Shown here: in pieces, positions 10,801 to 23,316 of the stretch
Layout of the letters: each line of letters opens with the position of its first letter
Numbering within the stretch: the first letter of the stretch is position 1
Assembly: GCA_028386065.3 (NCBI GenBank)
Contig: JAKUCV010000968.1
Coordinates: 12,792-76,791, forward strand
DNA: 64,000 nt
Reading direction: 5' to 3'
Origin: Turnera subulata
Taxonomy: Eukaryota; Streptophyta; Magnoliopsida; Malpighiales; Passifloraceae
Notes under the pieces: model-generated
Databases searched by the model: none
Seen by the model: only the letters and a program-made list of their open reading frames with translations
What the model was told of the DNA's origin: nothing
Made by a program: the position numbers and the translations under genes

Positions 10801-11803
10801 GTACAATTAAGCTCAATACTTTAGCCTTAAAGATATCACTCAAATTAGCCTCTTCTGGAGAACTGCAAGTGTAACTCAAGTAGTATAATATCAAGACTTC
10901 GTAATAGCAACCCTAACTTGAGTTCTTCAGTCTTCCTTCAATTTATAGAGGCTGGGGGAAGTGAGAGCCTCATCATCCAATGGCTAGCAGTCACTCTCTG
11001 CTACCTAGGGATTTGGCATCGTTGGTGCCAAAATTGGTCTGCACATGCTGAGCCGACACCTAGGTTCGATTCTCCTAGGTTGGATTGAATCGAAATGATC
11101 AGTTGAGAGAGATTTTGAGTCCTTTAAATAAATACCTGCAGAGTAGAAAGAAGCAAGCTTGCAGGTTTTATGTACATAGGAGTGCCTCCAACATGTGGCC
11201 CCAAAATACAAGTCAACACATGGTTAGCAGACTCCTAGGTTTGATGATCCTAGGATTGTCAGATTCGAATCTACCATTGTGAAGCCTGCCCAGATCTTTA
11301 GTCCAATATTTTCTGAGTTAAACTAGGCCAGGTACCAGATTTATAGAGTGTGGGAGCGCCTTCAACAAGTTTCCCCAAAGTTCTAGAAAATCAGCACAAG
11401 TTGGACAAATACCTAGGTTTGATGGTCCTAGGTTTGGGCTAAATCGAGATGGATCTTTCTAAGTTGAATCATGCTAGATTTTCGGTTTATAGGGTATAGG
11501 AGCATCTCCAACATTTGCCTCAAAGTTGTAAGAAAACCAATATGGTCCATGGGCATGAAAGAGACTTGAACTCAATAAAATAATACTACTAGCACACATA
11601 CTAATCCCACTAACCTCAAACCTTAAAAATTCTGATTTCATTATTTAATTTATTGGTTTGGGTTATGGATTAAAATATTCATAAACCTAGTCTGTCATTA
11701 ATCAAAATAAATTAAGCATATGGTTAGGTAATTAACTTAAATCAGTATTAACACTAATCGGCTAATTAATTAATCACTAACATGTTAATTACCTTAACCC
11801 AAC
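10800..11803 (-). repeat. probable 3' LTR of element F (minus strand)
   Basis: It lies just downstream (in minus orientation) of a polypurine-rich tail, and the likely first bases are TGGGTTAAGG (reverse complement of 11794-11803). A reverse-strand TATA box (CTCTATAAATTG) is near 10936-10947. Three units of about 176 bp (from about 11058, 11233 and 11411) repeat imperfectly, each carrying an inverted repeat around CCTAGG. The far boundary is not clear because an L-family fragment adjoins it. Confidence 0.5.
11058..11433 (-). repeat. three CCTAGG-N9-CCTAGG hairpins in LTR F
   Basis: Perfect 7-bp arms flank a 9-nt gap three times: ACCTAGG...CCTAGGT at 11058-11080, TCCTAGG...CCTAGGA at 11233-11255 and ACCTAGG...CCTAGGT at 11411-11433. 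Spacing is about 175-178 bp. The first and last bases of the arms covary (A/T, T/A), so pairing is kept. Confidence 0.75.
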
Positions 11804-12396
11804 GTTCTTTCCCTTTTTTATGATGACAAACATATGTGAAAAACACAAGTTTGTGAGGGTTTAAAACGATTTAAGGTTTAAGCTCCCCCACAATCTATGA
11901 TACTGCCCCTTAATCTATGCTCCCCCTTCCTGAAAGATTTTCCCAACGTAAGGACAAATCATTAGAGGAATAGAGTGCAGAAAGATCATTGTGTGTAATC
12001 AAATGATATCAATAAGCATAATCATTCATAGTATAAGCATAAGTTGATATTGAAATAATCGTCCATCATTGTGTGTTTTACACACACTCTCACTTTTCTC
12101 CCCCTTTTGGAATCACAAAAAACGAGTATAAGGGAGGAAAAGATCATTATCCTGCAGAAAGATCAACCAATATATCATAACAAGATAATAGAGTAACATA
12201 GATATAGAAATCAAAGTAGTTCTAAAGATAGCCAAATGATCTGGAATCAACAGTACTAGAACGAATATAAAACCATAATATCAAAAAACATTCAAAATAA
12301 CCAAACTAAAGCATAAGCTGAATCAAAACAAGATGCAAGAAGTGTTTAGAAATGAAAATGCGTGAACCTAAGGAGGGCATCAGATCTAAAGGGAGG
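11804..12396 (-). other. element F 3' tail with polypurine tracts (minus strand)
   Basis: On the minus strand purine tracts appear at about 11808-11820 (AAAAAAGGGAAAG), 11882-11891, 11922-11932 (AAGGGGGAGC) and 12099-12112 (CCAAAAGGGGGAGAA). This matches the tail layout of D, E and K. No ORF is supported here. Confidence 0.6.
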
Positions 12397-13330
12397 TTAC
12401 TCATTGGATTCATCATCAGTAGCATTCTTTTCAGAGGAGGAATCCGAGGCAGAGAACACGTTAACATCTGGACGAAAGTGGTTCACAAGCAAGTCTAATT
12501 GTGCCTCTTGTATATCCGTCAGCTTAGCAACCATCCCATTGATTTTCAGAATTTCTTCCTTCACATATTTCACCTCTTTAATTATTGTCTCAACTCATGC
12601 ATTCTTGGATGACGTTAGTTGTGTGAGATAGAACGCACCTTGCATAAGCTTTTTTTAATGGGAGAGAGATAAGGTGCATAAGGCATCTGATAGATGATCA
12701 TTTGTGGGAATCACATTGGCATGTTGCACAATAGGTGTGATCAAATTTCTATAAGGTCTCCTTTTGTGCAGAAGCATGTGATGGAGAATGATGTAGAATT
12801 TAATAAAGTATTGCCCAACAAGCACCCTAGTAGCCACATATCATAAGTATTCAAAGTTGTTTGGGAGCCATGTTGAGGAATAAGAACTCGGGGGTAAAAT
12901 ATAGCAAAATCTTGTAATTTGCTATCATATCCTCATGCTTTCCAACTTTGGTGCTTCTTCCAAATAACAACCTTCTCTGCTCAAGAACACTGGGAGTGTG
13001 TAGAATTGGTGTGGTACTTCCTTATCTAGTATTATAGTACTTCACCCTTATAGCTTTCCCTTTAGGTAGTTTGAGCAGGTTTTTGATCAATTTGATATCG
13101 AAAAAGATAGAATGTCCACAGATTAGACTATGAACACCAATTGTATGACCATCATCATCAGCCTTTGGAATCATGCTGGTGAGGAAATTCTGAACCAATT
13201 TCATACAGGCAGGAGTACTGATGGTATCCAAATTCATCACATGTATGGGATTATACTACTTCAATACTTGTTCCAACAGAGATGAGTGATCAAGAACTTC
13301 AACCATACTTCTATCCTTTTATCAAAGAGA
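12397..13330 (-). pseudogene. element F: putative plant transposon protein-like ORF, broken
   Basis: Read on the minus strand, about 13240-13022 encodes a segment with SLICGHSIFFDIKLIKNLLKLP, the N-terminal half of the conserved fold. About 12837-12655 encodes FYIILHHMLLHKRRPYRN, the counterpart of the ILHHM motif in D and E. The end at 12397-12399 (TAA) follows an acidic SDSSSEKNATDDESNE tail like that of D. At least one stop (13022) and several frameshifts separate the parts. It lies between the F pol end and the F purine-rich tail, the same order as in K. Family assignment is by similarity to the other copies in this window. Confidence 0.6.
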
Positions 13331-14275
13331 CCAATAGAACCTTCAGTGTTCTTTTGAGTTTGGAGTAGGAAGGCTTTTGTGTTTTAGAACTCTGATGGTT
13401 AAGTTGAGAGAGAGGAATTTTGGTTGAGAATCAATTGAGGGTTTCACCCGGAGTCTCACTCTCTTTCCTTGTGGTATTTTTGAATTATCACTCACTTTTC
13501 CCATATTAATGACTAACTAATGAAAATATGGCAGTTACCTTGTATGAGTGGAATTAAAATTAGTAATTGACATTTAGTGGGCTATTGAGTAAGGAAAGTG
13601 GGTTAGATGTAATAACTAGAGGTTTAGTTTTTTCAGGTAATGGATGGTTGAAGAACTCGGCGAGTAAAAGAGGTTTCCCACACATGGGCTTCTTTTTCTG
13701 ACAGCCATCCTGGTTCCATTTTTCAAGGAACCAATTTCTGTTTCTTCTCCTTCCCATGTTTCCTTCAAGTCATGCATCTCCTCTTTATTTTCATCTTCCT
13801 CTCAACTTCTTCATTAATTTCCACAAAGCCTTGTATCAAGTTGCATCCGCTAGAAATCACGCTTCTCTTTTCTCCAACCTAATTCTTCTTTTCTAGAAAC
13901 CACGACACTTGCTTATTTGCAACCAACAATTTCTGTTATGCCAATGCACTTTCTTTTTTCGTCCTTTTTTTTTATCATTCTCCATTGATGATCATTAAAG
14001 CCCTCTTGCAAGTTGCATCCTTTCACCTAAATCACATCCTTCCATCTCAAAAATATTTGTCTTTTCTAGAAGCGAGAGACCATGCCCAGTTTGCATCCAA
14101 CGAAATCTATCAGGCCCTTAGTTACCTCTTTTTTCTTTCCTCTTTTGGAATGCTTGATTGATGATCATATGAGCACTTCGCTTTGACTTATCATCACAGC
14201 CTAAAAATTATGCCTAGTGATGTTTGTGAATGTGATGTATGCTGTAACGAAAATCAAGGAAAGATGTCACCTGAT
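13331..14275 (-). other. element F spacer between pol and third ORF
   Basis: No ORF can be supported. The plus strand is pyrimidine-rich, and phrases such as GCAAGTTGCATCC, TTTTCTAGAA and ATTGATGATCAT return at roughly 190-bp spacing (about 13835, 14015 and around), so there are worn tandem repeats. K has a repeat-filled non-coding spacer at the same place. Confidence 0.45.
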
Positions 14276-14438
14276 TCATTTGCCAATTTTAGGAGGATCG
14301 CACATGCCCAGCTCCAATCGAATATTGTTGAACTGGTCCTCCTTCAATGGCTTTGTAAATATGTCTGCTAATTGATTCTTGGTTTGGACAAAATCAAGCA
14401 TTATATCCTTCTTAAGCACATAATCTCAAATAGAATGA
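14276..14438 (-). pseudogene. copia F pol end (RNase H C-terminus), cut by LTR E
   Basis: The minus strand encodes DYVLKKDIMLDFVQTKNQ, then LADIFTKPLKEDQF and LELGM, the typical end of copia RNase H, with stop TGA at 14276-14278. The K homologue near 52250-52395 has the same motif order. A TGA interrupts the frame at about 14424, and LTR E starts straight after. The rest of the F pol gene is not visible. Confidence 0.8.
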
Positions 14439-15483
14439 TGCCTAAAAGTGCCTAAGAGGGGGGGAGGGGGGGGGGGGGGTTGAATTAGGCTTTAAACGTT
14501 TTCAAACTGTGAGATCTGGTTTTTGAGAAACCAAATCTCTGTGATGCGAGATGAGTGCTTAGAGTAGGAAATCGAGTAAGAAAGGCAGAGAGAAATTGAC
14601 ACAGGTATTTTAGAGTGATTCTCCTTCACCAGGTACCTCCACTACCTAAAGGTTCCTTCCTTGAGGATTTCAAACACTCACTATACTTAGGTTTTTGCGG
14701 AATGAACCTTAACCTTTACAAAATCAAGCTTTTCTAAGCTAAGCTCAAACTTTTAGAAGTTTTTCACAGGCTAAGCTCTAACCTATCCTCAAATCTAATC
14801 ATAGACTTGAGTACCCAGCAAAACTAAACCAAGTATTGCTTACAAATTACCCCGTAGAGTGTGTTTCACACAGTAAGTAGAAAAACCAAATCAGATACCA
14901 AATCTTTTAGCACAAGTATACACTCAGATTTTGCACAAATGGTGGGATGATCTTCCAGAGGTGTAAACCGCCCTCTTTATAGAATCTGAGTGTGGGGGTT
15001 AAGCTCCTGCAACGGCTCCTTGTACTCCAATTGACTTTAGTTCAATAAATGGTTTTGTTTGGTACTATTATGCATGTCAACTCCTTGGTTGCAAAGTATT
15101 ACCAAATCTGGAAAATTTAGACCACCTTCTAGAGTTGAGTAGGGGTTAGGTGGGAACATCTTCTACACTTCCATAAAGTCTTCCCTCTTACTTGTTCATC
15201 AATTCAAACGGCTAGAAGTGGGATTTAAATGCCTGCAGGACCACACGCAACTTGCTCAAAAAGTTGATAGTGACAGCTTCGCAGATATGATATCAATAAA
15301 AACCATATGTCGTGTGTACAAGATATGGTATCCGTAGAAACCATAATTTTTCCTGTAAGCGAAAACCAACACAAGCAAAGCTGACAACATACTTGTAATT
15401 TGTTAGTCATCAAAACTAGATAATGAGCATGGTTAATCTCAGTTTAGCATTAAGAGGTGATTAACCCTAATTTTTTGTCAACA
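14439..15483 (-). repeat. 3' LTR of element E (minus strand)
   Basis: On the minus strand it starts TGTTGACAAAAAATTAGGG at 15483, right after a purine tract, and ends near TTAGGCA at 14439, about 1045 bp. Near its end it holds AATTCAACCCCCC, the same feature as LTRs C and D; on the plus strand this is a G run at 14459-14480. A reverse-strand TATA-like element (CTATAAAGAG) is near 14972. It interrupts the pol gene of F. Confidence 0.75.
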
Positions 15484-16303
15484 ATCTCTCCCTTTTTTAT
15501 GATGAATTTGTGTTGACTTTTACTCATAACAAGGGTTAAAAAAATATTCTCATAATTTTTAGAAGCTCCCTCTGTTTTGTTGCTCCCCCTTTTGAAAATA
15601 TTTTTGTAATTCATGAAGGATAAGGTCTGAAAACATCTGAAGTATTCCTTGTGAATTTTATATTAGCTTACATCAGCCAATTATATATCTCCCCCTTTAG
15701 TTTTCACTTTCTGCATAAAAGATAAGTTGAATGCATAATTACAAATACGAAGTAGCGCAGCATTCAATATTGCCAATTTTGGTTTGTGGCAAAAACCATA
15801 TCATGGGCTCAAGTGTGGTTTTGGTAAAAACTAGATTTTTAATTCCACACTCCCTGCATAAGATCGAATCACATGAAACATATGGTTTTAGTAACAACCA
15901 TATCACCATAATAGCAACAACTAATGCTCTCAATAGTGTCTGCATAATCAAACACAAGTACATTTTCCTCCGATGTTTGGTTTCTCACAGAAACCATAAC
16001 CAATGTTCTTGCATAAGTCAATCAACACAACAGTAAATTACTCCCCCATTTGGCATCAGCTGAAAGGGAGTGTAAAGCATAGGAACATAACAAAGATCAT
16101 GCAGTTTATAACATTCAAAAGAGTAATATTCAAACATAGCCAAATAGATAGAAAATATCCGGAAATAGCACTAACCAAAATAGGAACCAAACTAAAGAAC
16201 TGAGAGAGATGCAATGCATGATATCTAAAGCATCAGATCTAGAAAGGCTTCAGTCATCATCAGAGGATACTTGAGGAGGGAATCAGGAAAGAACCAGCTG
16301 AAA
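15484..16303 (-). other. element E 3' tail: polypurine tracts and TGGTTT/AAACCA hairpins
   Basis: Minus-strand purine tracts occur at about 15485-15500, 15565-15598 (AAAAGGGGGAGCAAC), 15690-15700 and 16038-16050. Inverted repeats TGGTTT-N7-AAACCA lie at 15780-15798 and 15978-15996, with a looser one at about 15882-15903. The layout is the same as in D with a different motif. No ORF is supported. Confidence 0.6.
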
Positions 16304-18731
16304 TTAAGCCATCATCTCCTCCTTAAGATCATGAATCTCATCACGGCTAGCATCCATGTTAGTCTCCAAAAGGCTGAGACGAGTTCCCAGATCATCAATC
16401 ATGGTTTCCTTAGTATTTGCTCCAGTACGAATCACTTCATACTTCCCATTCGTGCCAATCTTGATGCTCAAATTAAACAGGGCTTTGCAGTCAAGGAGTC
16501 TAACCGGTTGAATTTTAGCATTCTTAGAAGATTTCACACCAAACCTCTTTACAATCATGGTCACCAAACGTCCATGACTTCTGGATTTATAAAGAGCCAT
16601 ATGATGGAGAATCTGATATCCCCAAAAAACTGAACTCTTCTCCATTAGGCAAGCAACAAGCGATAGATCATGATTGGAGACCTCATTGAAGTGCCAAGGA
16701 CGTGGCAAGATTACACGGGTGAGCATGTACAATACAGCTCTAGCAAGAGGGATAGACTGTTGATATGTACCTTTCTGGTTGGACCCATATACCAATCTTG
16801 TTTGCTGACTGTAAGAGGGACCACCTTTGATGTTCACTTTGGTCCCATACTTGGTGTCATAGTGCTTGATAGTGCCTTTCTTGGGCTTCAGCACATTTCG
16901 GATAATTTCTTCAGTCACCTTGATATTTTTTCCCAACTCGGTGCTCACCAAATACTTCACCTCTTTATTTTTTTCCATCTTGATAAGCAGGTTTTTATAG
17001 AATTAAGCCTCAATCCCTTCATCTGTTTAGATCTAAAAAGTGGCCAAATATTAAAGCTTGAAATGCTTTAGGATAGGGGTGATTCCCAGACCTTCAAATT
17101 GTATCAAGACCACATTGAAATCTTTGGTGAGTGTTGTGAACTGGTTCGTCCCATCCTCTTTCTTGACCAATTCATCGAATTTGGCCTTAGCACTTGTCTT
17201 GGCTTTTTTCTTAGGAGGCTCAGGAACTTCTTCTTCTTCCTCTTCCTGTTCCTCTTCAGATTCCTCATTTTCCACATCATCCTCACTGTTATCCTCGGCA
17301 TCCTCCTCATCTTCTTGTTTTCTTCTTCATCATTTTCTTGTTCCTCCTCAACATCTACTTCCTTTTTCTCTTCTTCTTCCTCTTCTTCACCATGCTCATT
17401 TGGTTCAACATTATCTTCATCTTTTCCTTCTCATGGATAGAATTTAGAGATGAGATCGTCTGCTTCTTGCTCTTCGAGATCTGGTTCTTCATCTACCAGA
17501 TCATTCTCAGCAGACTCATAGCCTCCTTCTTTTCAGAATCACCGCCCTTGATTCTTTTTTTCTTCTTTGAAACTACTGCTTAAGTCACTTCCTTATTTGA
17601 GACAGAGTCAATCAGGTGGACTCCGGAGTCTTACCTCACTTTCTTTCCTGTCTGACTGACTATTCTTATGTCAAGAAGACGAGCACTTGGCTTTCTCGTT
17701 GCTAGAGTTCTGGTTTTTCTATAAACCACATCTGATCTCTTCTGCTTCTTTTGTTTTGGCGCATCAGTCTTCTCTACTGACCCGGACTTTCAAGACTATT
17801 TTTCCAGCTCTTTCTCATTGTCGGAGGCTGATTCATCATGAGCCTCTTTTTCTATACTCTTCTCCTCCTCATCTGGTGTTTCAATAACCATATCATCATT
17901 CAGCTTCAATGATTCATTTTCAACTTCATTGGCAATCTTTAGAATATTCGAAGATGTTGGATCATCCTGGTTTATCTTCTTAGATTCCTTAGCCAGTGCA
18001 TCCACTTGCACAGTAGGTATGGTTTGACCGACAACCATATCCTTCTTTCCATCTAGAGATGTGGTTTTGCCAACAACCAGATCTCTTACTTTTTGCGTAT
18101 CATCTTTAAGCTGTTTCAGCTCAGTAGCAACATTCTTTTCTTTCTCAGCTACAGCAGCATTCACATCCTCTACATCTCCTGTCATTGCATCTCCATCTGC
18201 CGGCACTACTGGTCTCAAGACATCTAAAAAGTATTCCCTAGCGGTTTTCTCATCAAATTTTCCATATCTTCTTATTATGCTTGAAGTAACAAAATTTACT
18301 TCTTCAATAGTAGGACCAATAGAAAGAATTTTACAGGAACCCTGTATGTTCTTTACTGCCCACTCCTCTGCTTCATACAACAGTTTCACACCAAGATTGG
18401 CCTCTTCTAGTGGAATAGTATTCTTTTTAGCATACTTGGGATTATAAAGCCTTTTTGTAGCTAACCTAGCAGCATTCGAAACAGTAGATGGAGATTTTGG
18501 AATACTACCCAGATTTTTCGATTTTGTCGCTTCAGACTTCTGCATCTCCTTCCCCTTCTCAATTATGACTTTCATCATTTGATCTACTCTCAACTTCTTG
18601 AAACCTTTGGAAGCAGACTTAACTGTTGATGTTTTGCTTATGCTAGTGGCTTTCCCTTTTGTTTCTGTTGATTGTGTTTTAATTGGGGTCTTTATAGTGG
18701 AGACAGATTTTGGTCATTGTGTGGACGTTCC
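16304..18731 (-). pseudogene. element E: putative plant transposon protein-like ORF, broken
   Basis: The minus-strand frame begins at the edge of LTR L1 (18731), so the true start is lost. The first part (18593-17796) is a charged region with an NAARLATKRLYNPKY segment and a coiled-coil-like middle. A Lys/Glu/Asp-rich part follows (about 17790-17200, many frameshifts), then the conserved domain (16978-16304) with VLYMLTRVILPRP, YQILHHMALYKSRSHG and a C-terminal heptad region. It is the closest match in the window to the D ORF, with the same acidic-then-globular-then-coiled-coil order. Function is unknown; the copy is inactive. Confidence 0.7.
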
Positions 18732-20565
18732 TGTGAATACCCGACCCAAAATCACTTGGGCCTATTCACCTAATCCTTTCACCTTCTTCCTCGGGTCAAT
18801 CCCACGTCATTGGTGTCGGCACCCAAATTTTATTAAGGCCAAAATTTGGGAAAAACCTTTATATGACTCCTTTAGGCTACATAGTCGTGGCGAACCAAAG
18901 ACATGGGATCAAGGGTTCGTCACGGATGGGAAGGTGTTAGGCACCCGGATGTGTTGGGTCGAAACCTTGTGCAATTGCAAAGTACGAGTGTGCCTGGTGC
19001 AGGTGTGCAAGTGTGGAAACAAATCACATAAAAATAACAAAAATGAAATGGAGGGGTAGGAGAAGAAGATTCGGAACAAAAAGGAAAAATAAAAATATTT
19101 GGGCTTGAATCTCCACCACTAGAGACCACCTACGTACCCCGGCAACCGGATTCAAAGCCCACGTAATTCTTGACATGGCATCATAGCAATCACATAATCA
19201 GCAAAAGCATCATCAAATAACCAGCAAGTAACGATCAATAAAGTGCGCAATCAAAAAATGGTTGGAACACTTATCTCGATTGTTGGACAGAATCTATGGT
19301 CGTCTTCTATTGGATTTTGGACAACACAAATCGTCGATTCAGCTTCTGGTCTCAACAGTAAAGTTGTAGCTCTCCCTCTTAGATTTCCAAAGAGTCCAAG
19401 ATCAGAGTAATCTTACTTCTAGAACTCGAGATATGAATTGTTTTCTGAGACTGCTTGCATCAGGTCCTTATACTCGGATTGTTCATCTTCTTGGCTCCTA
19501 GATTGCTTTTGATTACTTCCTCCTCCTAGTTTCCTCCTGCTGGCTTTCTTTTTGATGCTTTCCTACGAAATTCCTCCAGAGTTTCTGCCTATAGAAATCT
19601 CTCTAGGCTTGGAGAAGTATAGTTTCTCCAAGCAAACAAAGCTTATGGGGGTGTGTATGTAGTGAGTGATTGAACCTCTTGAAATGTGAATTGGGGGTCC
19701 TATTTATAGTGTTCTGGGAAGTCTAGAGGCATGGACTTGCTTAATGGTGAAGATTATGCCCGAAAATCTAGTCCAAAACTGCGTAGGATCTAAAAAGAAA
19801 CAAAATCGGAGATTTTGGGCATTCTAGGGACCTATGACCGCCACTGCCGGCAGTCATCTACTGGAAGACCACCAGTGCCGGCGGTCATGTGGGGATGTCT
19901 GCCAACACTTGGCGGTCATAGCGACCACCGGTCACCCCGCGTGTCACCCGTTCTTTCCTTTTTCGACCACCAATTCCCCTAATTCAGCCCTGATTTGATC
20001 CTACCGTGTAATCAACCCCCATTCAACCCAGAATCAATCGATTACTTGATCATCACTCCCCTAAATCATTCCATAATTGATTAATTACACATTAACACCC
20101 TTTTCATACTAAATCATACAAAAAACAACATTTCCACATAAATGATGATTTAGTTCTGATTTTCCACGAAAATCAGAGCTAAAATTAGCTTGCAAGGAAT
20201 GAGTTAGTAGGCTAGACAAACTCTGGAGAATTCGTTAACTGGACCCTTAAACCCATTTGTAACCCAAAGATAAATCATCTCAATATAATTAGGTTAAAAA
20301 CAACTAAAAGAGCCCAAGTAATGAAATGAAATGTATTTTAATGTAAATAAACCATATTATGTGTTTTACCCTAAGATTAAATCATCTCATTAATCCCAAG
20401 GTTTAAATGCACAAAGGTTTAGATTATCAAAATACATTAATTCTACTAAATTAGATTCTTTTCATGCCTTAACTCAAAATCAAATCATCTCATTAACCTC
20501 AAGTTTAAGCATGTTTGGAATCTAATTTTAGTAAAATGTTCGTGGGTCAAATTTGGGTGTTCACA
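18732..20565 (+). repeat. LTR L1
   Basis: It starts TGTGAATACCCGACCCAAAA and ends GGGTGTTCACA (1834 bp). L2 (23317-24879) has the same ends and interior landmarks: CACCACTAGA...CCACCTACGTACCCCGG, GAGTTTCTCCA-like blocks and the promoter-like CCTATTTATAGTGTTCTGGG (about 19699-19718). It splits the E ORF. No tRNA-like primer site is recognisable just after the LTR (GAAGCCCCTCGTTGACGAG). Confidence 0.8.
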
Positions 20566-23316
20566 GAAGCCCCTCGTTGACGAGTCCTTTGAACTAAGGA
20601 TTGAACAACGTAAGAAAGGAACAACCAAATTTCAATGATTGATGTGTGTGGTATGTGCCGAGGTTTGGAGCATCCTATGCCCTGCTTCGAGAATCATCTC
20701 ATCCCAAAGGTTTGAGGGACTGGCCTTTGGTTTCTGGGAATCATCTCATCTCGAGGTGATAGAATCATCTCATCTATCAGGTCATTGACAAAGAATCATC
20801 TCATCCTTGTCAAATAAGTTGGGAATCATCTCATCCCAAGTTATGGTTTTCAGGAATCATCTCATCCCGAGGCGATAGAATCATCTCATCTATCGGGTTG
20901 TCGACAAAGAATCATCTCATCTTTGTCAACTGGATATTTAAAATTTTGGTCTGGGAATCATCTCATCCCTTTCTGGTTTCCCTCACGTCTGGTTTCCCTC
21001 ATATCTAGATACTCTCATCTCTGGTTTGCCTTGCCCTAATCATGGTTCATCCTTATCTGGATCCTCTCACATCTGGACTCCCTCACGGTTTTCCCTCATC
21101 TAGGTTCCCTCATGTCTGGTTTGTCTCACTCCCCTCAAATTTTTCTCTTATCTGGGTTCCCTCATGTCTGGTTTCCCTTCTCTCACGGTTCATTCTCCTT
21201 TGAATCCCTCATGGTTGGGTTCACTCCTCTTAGGATGTTCTCTCATGTCTGGTTTTCTGGGTTTAATCATCTCAAGATCGCGAGAACCAGGTCCTCGGCT
21301 TCTGGTTTCCCTCACATCCGGTTTTCTTTCAAGCCAGGTCTCTCTCATTTCTTGGTTTACGGGAGCTAGGTCCCGACTTTTGTTTTGCTCATTTCTGATT
21401 TTCTCTCATCTAGATTTCCTCGTGTCTGGTTTCCTCATCCCTCAACTTGGATTCTCTTCTCTCACGGTTTGCGGGAGCTAGGCCCTAGCTTTAGGCTCTC
21501 TCTTGGTTTTCTCAGATCTAGGTTCTCTCAAGATTCTCCCTCGTCTCATGCTTGGTTTGTCTTGACTCATAAAATTGCGAAGACTGGGTCTTCAGCTTTT
21601 GGCTGGATCCCCTCATCTCTCAAGGTGCAAATACTAGGTCTTTGGCTTTTAACTGGATCTTCTTATCTCTCAAGGTGCAAAGACTAGGTCATTGGCTTTG
21701 ACTGGACTCCTTCCTCTCTCTTCTGACTGGGTTCTATCGTGTTCTTGGGTTCTAGGCTAGGTTTTGCCTCCTAGTCTGGATATCTCTCATAGGTTGGGTA
21801 TCTCACGCCTAGGTATCTCATGTTCTTAGGTGCTGGGTTGGGTATGTTTGTACTTTTGGGTTAGGTATGGGTGCTTCTTGCTGTCAGGTGCTGGATATCG
21901 CCTCACAGGTTCTCTCATGGTTGAATTGTCTGGATCCTATGTCGCAATGCCATTTAGCTAGACTTGAAGGAAATAGTGTGTGACGTGTACCTTGAGACAT
22001 ACAAACCAAAAGTGGGGTAATTGCCCCTAGTATCCCATCATGGTTTTAGTATTGGTCATTTAGTGCGCCCCCGGTTTACTGGTTACCCCTAGGTGTTCCA
22101 ACTCGACACCAAATAGAGATTGAGTTTATCATGCCCCTTGCCTAAATGCGGGCATATCATGCCCCTGGTTTGATTTCCTCAAGATGGGGCATGATGCCCC
22201 CCAGCATCATCTAGTCGTGGTCTAGTGTGCCCCTAGCCCACAATCATCCTGGCATCCCAACCCTTGGCCAAATAGGTGATCTACCTTTCTTAGTCATAAT
22301 CAAATAAATGGGCCCGCCGTGCCCCTAGGAGTCAATTGATCAAAGTAAGATAGCATGCCCCAACAATTGGTTAAAACTTCATGGGGTAGCATGCCCCTAG
22401 AAAACCTCAAATCCGCGTAGGGTAGCATGCCCCGGAAAGTTAACTCCAAAGATGGGGTAGCATGCCCCTTGCAACCTTACCAGACTTCGGACCCGCCTTG
22501 CCCTTATGTCATGATGTAGGTTTAATCTCAAGGTGGGTGTGCCTCTATTGCGTGACGTCAGCTTGATGATTTGGAAAAATAAGACATGACATGCCCTTTG
22601 TCTACAATTCTCATTATCTACAAGATTGTTTCATGCCATGCCGCTTCAGCTAATATCCCTAGGAAATATAAGTCTACATCATGTGATGAATTTCTGGTGT
22701 TGTCACCTTTTTTGACCTTTTACCCTCAACCAAGTCTACCTTGTCAAGAAATTCAAGCATGTCTACAATGTGTTTATCTTTTCAATACATGAGGGTGCCC
22801 CTAACTCCTACATGCTTCTGTTTGGATGCAAGTGCTTATGATATGTTTTTCTCCCCTTTCCTCTCTTCTCCCTTTTCTCTCCAATTTTCTTTCTCCTCGT
22901 CTCTCCTCTTTTCTCTTTTCTCTTGGATGCAAGTGCCGTCTACTTCTACATGTATGTTTAGATGTGTGTGCTTTCTATCTAGACGTAGTGCATTTGAATG
23001 TGAATGTCCCTAGTATGATGCACGAGTGTTGGAAATTATTCGAGCCAAGGTGAAAGTTAAGCAACTTGAGAAAAAGCAAGTTATCCCATCAAAATCCCAA
23101 AGCTTCAAAGAAGAAGATTCCCAATGACTATGAACCCAATCATTTCAAATGTTAGCTAGGACCCCACGAATGAACATTCTTTGTTAAAAAAGGTTTAATG
23201 GACGAAGATTTAGATAGTGAAATTAATGGATGAGTGGATCCCCCTTCAAAAAATTGATAGAGGCAATGTGCCCAGATGCTTCTATACCCTTTTTGTTGAT
23301 GATGACATGGTCAATC
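20566..23316 (+). mobile_element. non-coding internal region behind LTR L1
   Basis: Over 2.7 kb follows the LTR with no supported ORF. It holds families of short repeats in order: GAATCATCTCATCC (20690-20970), CCCTCATGTCTGGTTTCC-like units (about 20980-21500), GCGAAGACTAGGTC-like units (21560-21700), and GGGTAGCATGCCCC units (22300-22480). A leader of the same order follows L2. It ends abruptly at L2 with no purine tract. It may be the 5' part of a large non-autonomous or long-leader gypsy element; the class is not provable here. Confidence 0.6.
20690..20970 (+). repeat. AATCATCTCATC repeat cluster
   Basis: GAATCATCTCATCC/T is found about ten times at irregular 30-50 bp spacing, each joined to a partner such as TTTGTCAA or GGGATGAG-like sequence. 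The same words recur after L2 (25005-25150), so the cluster is an old part of the element. Confidence 0.75.

Noticed and set aside
22826..23053. Small hydrophobic Ser/Phe/Leu-rich ORFs
   Set aside because: They come from a CT-rich tract in the L1 leader and are not kept in the L2 leader.
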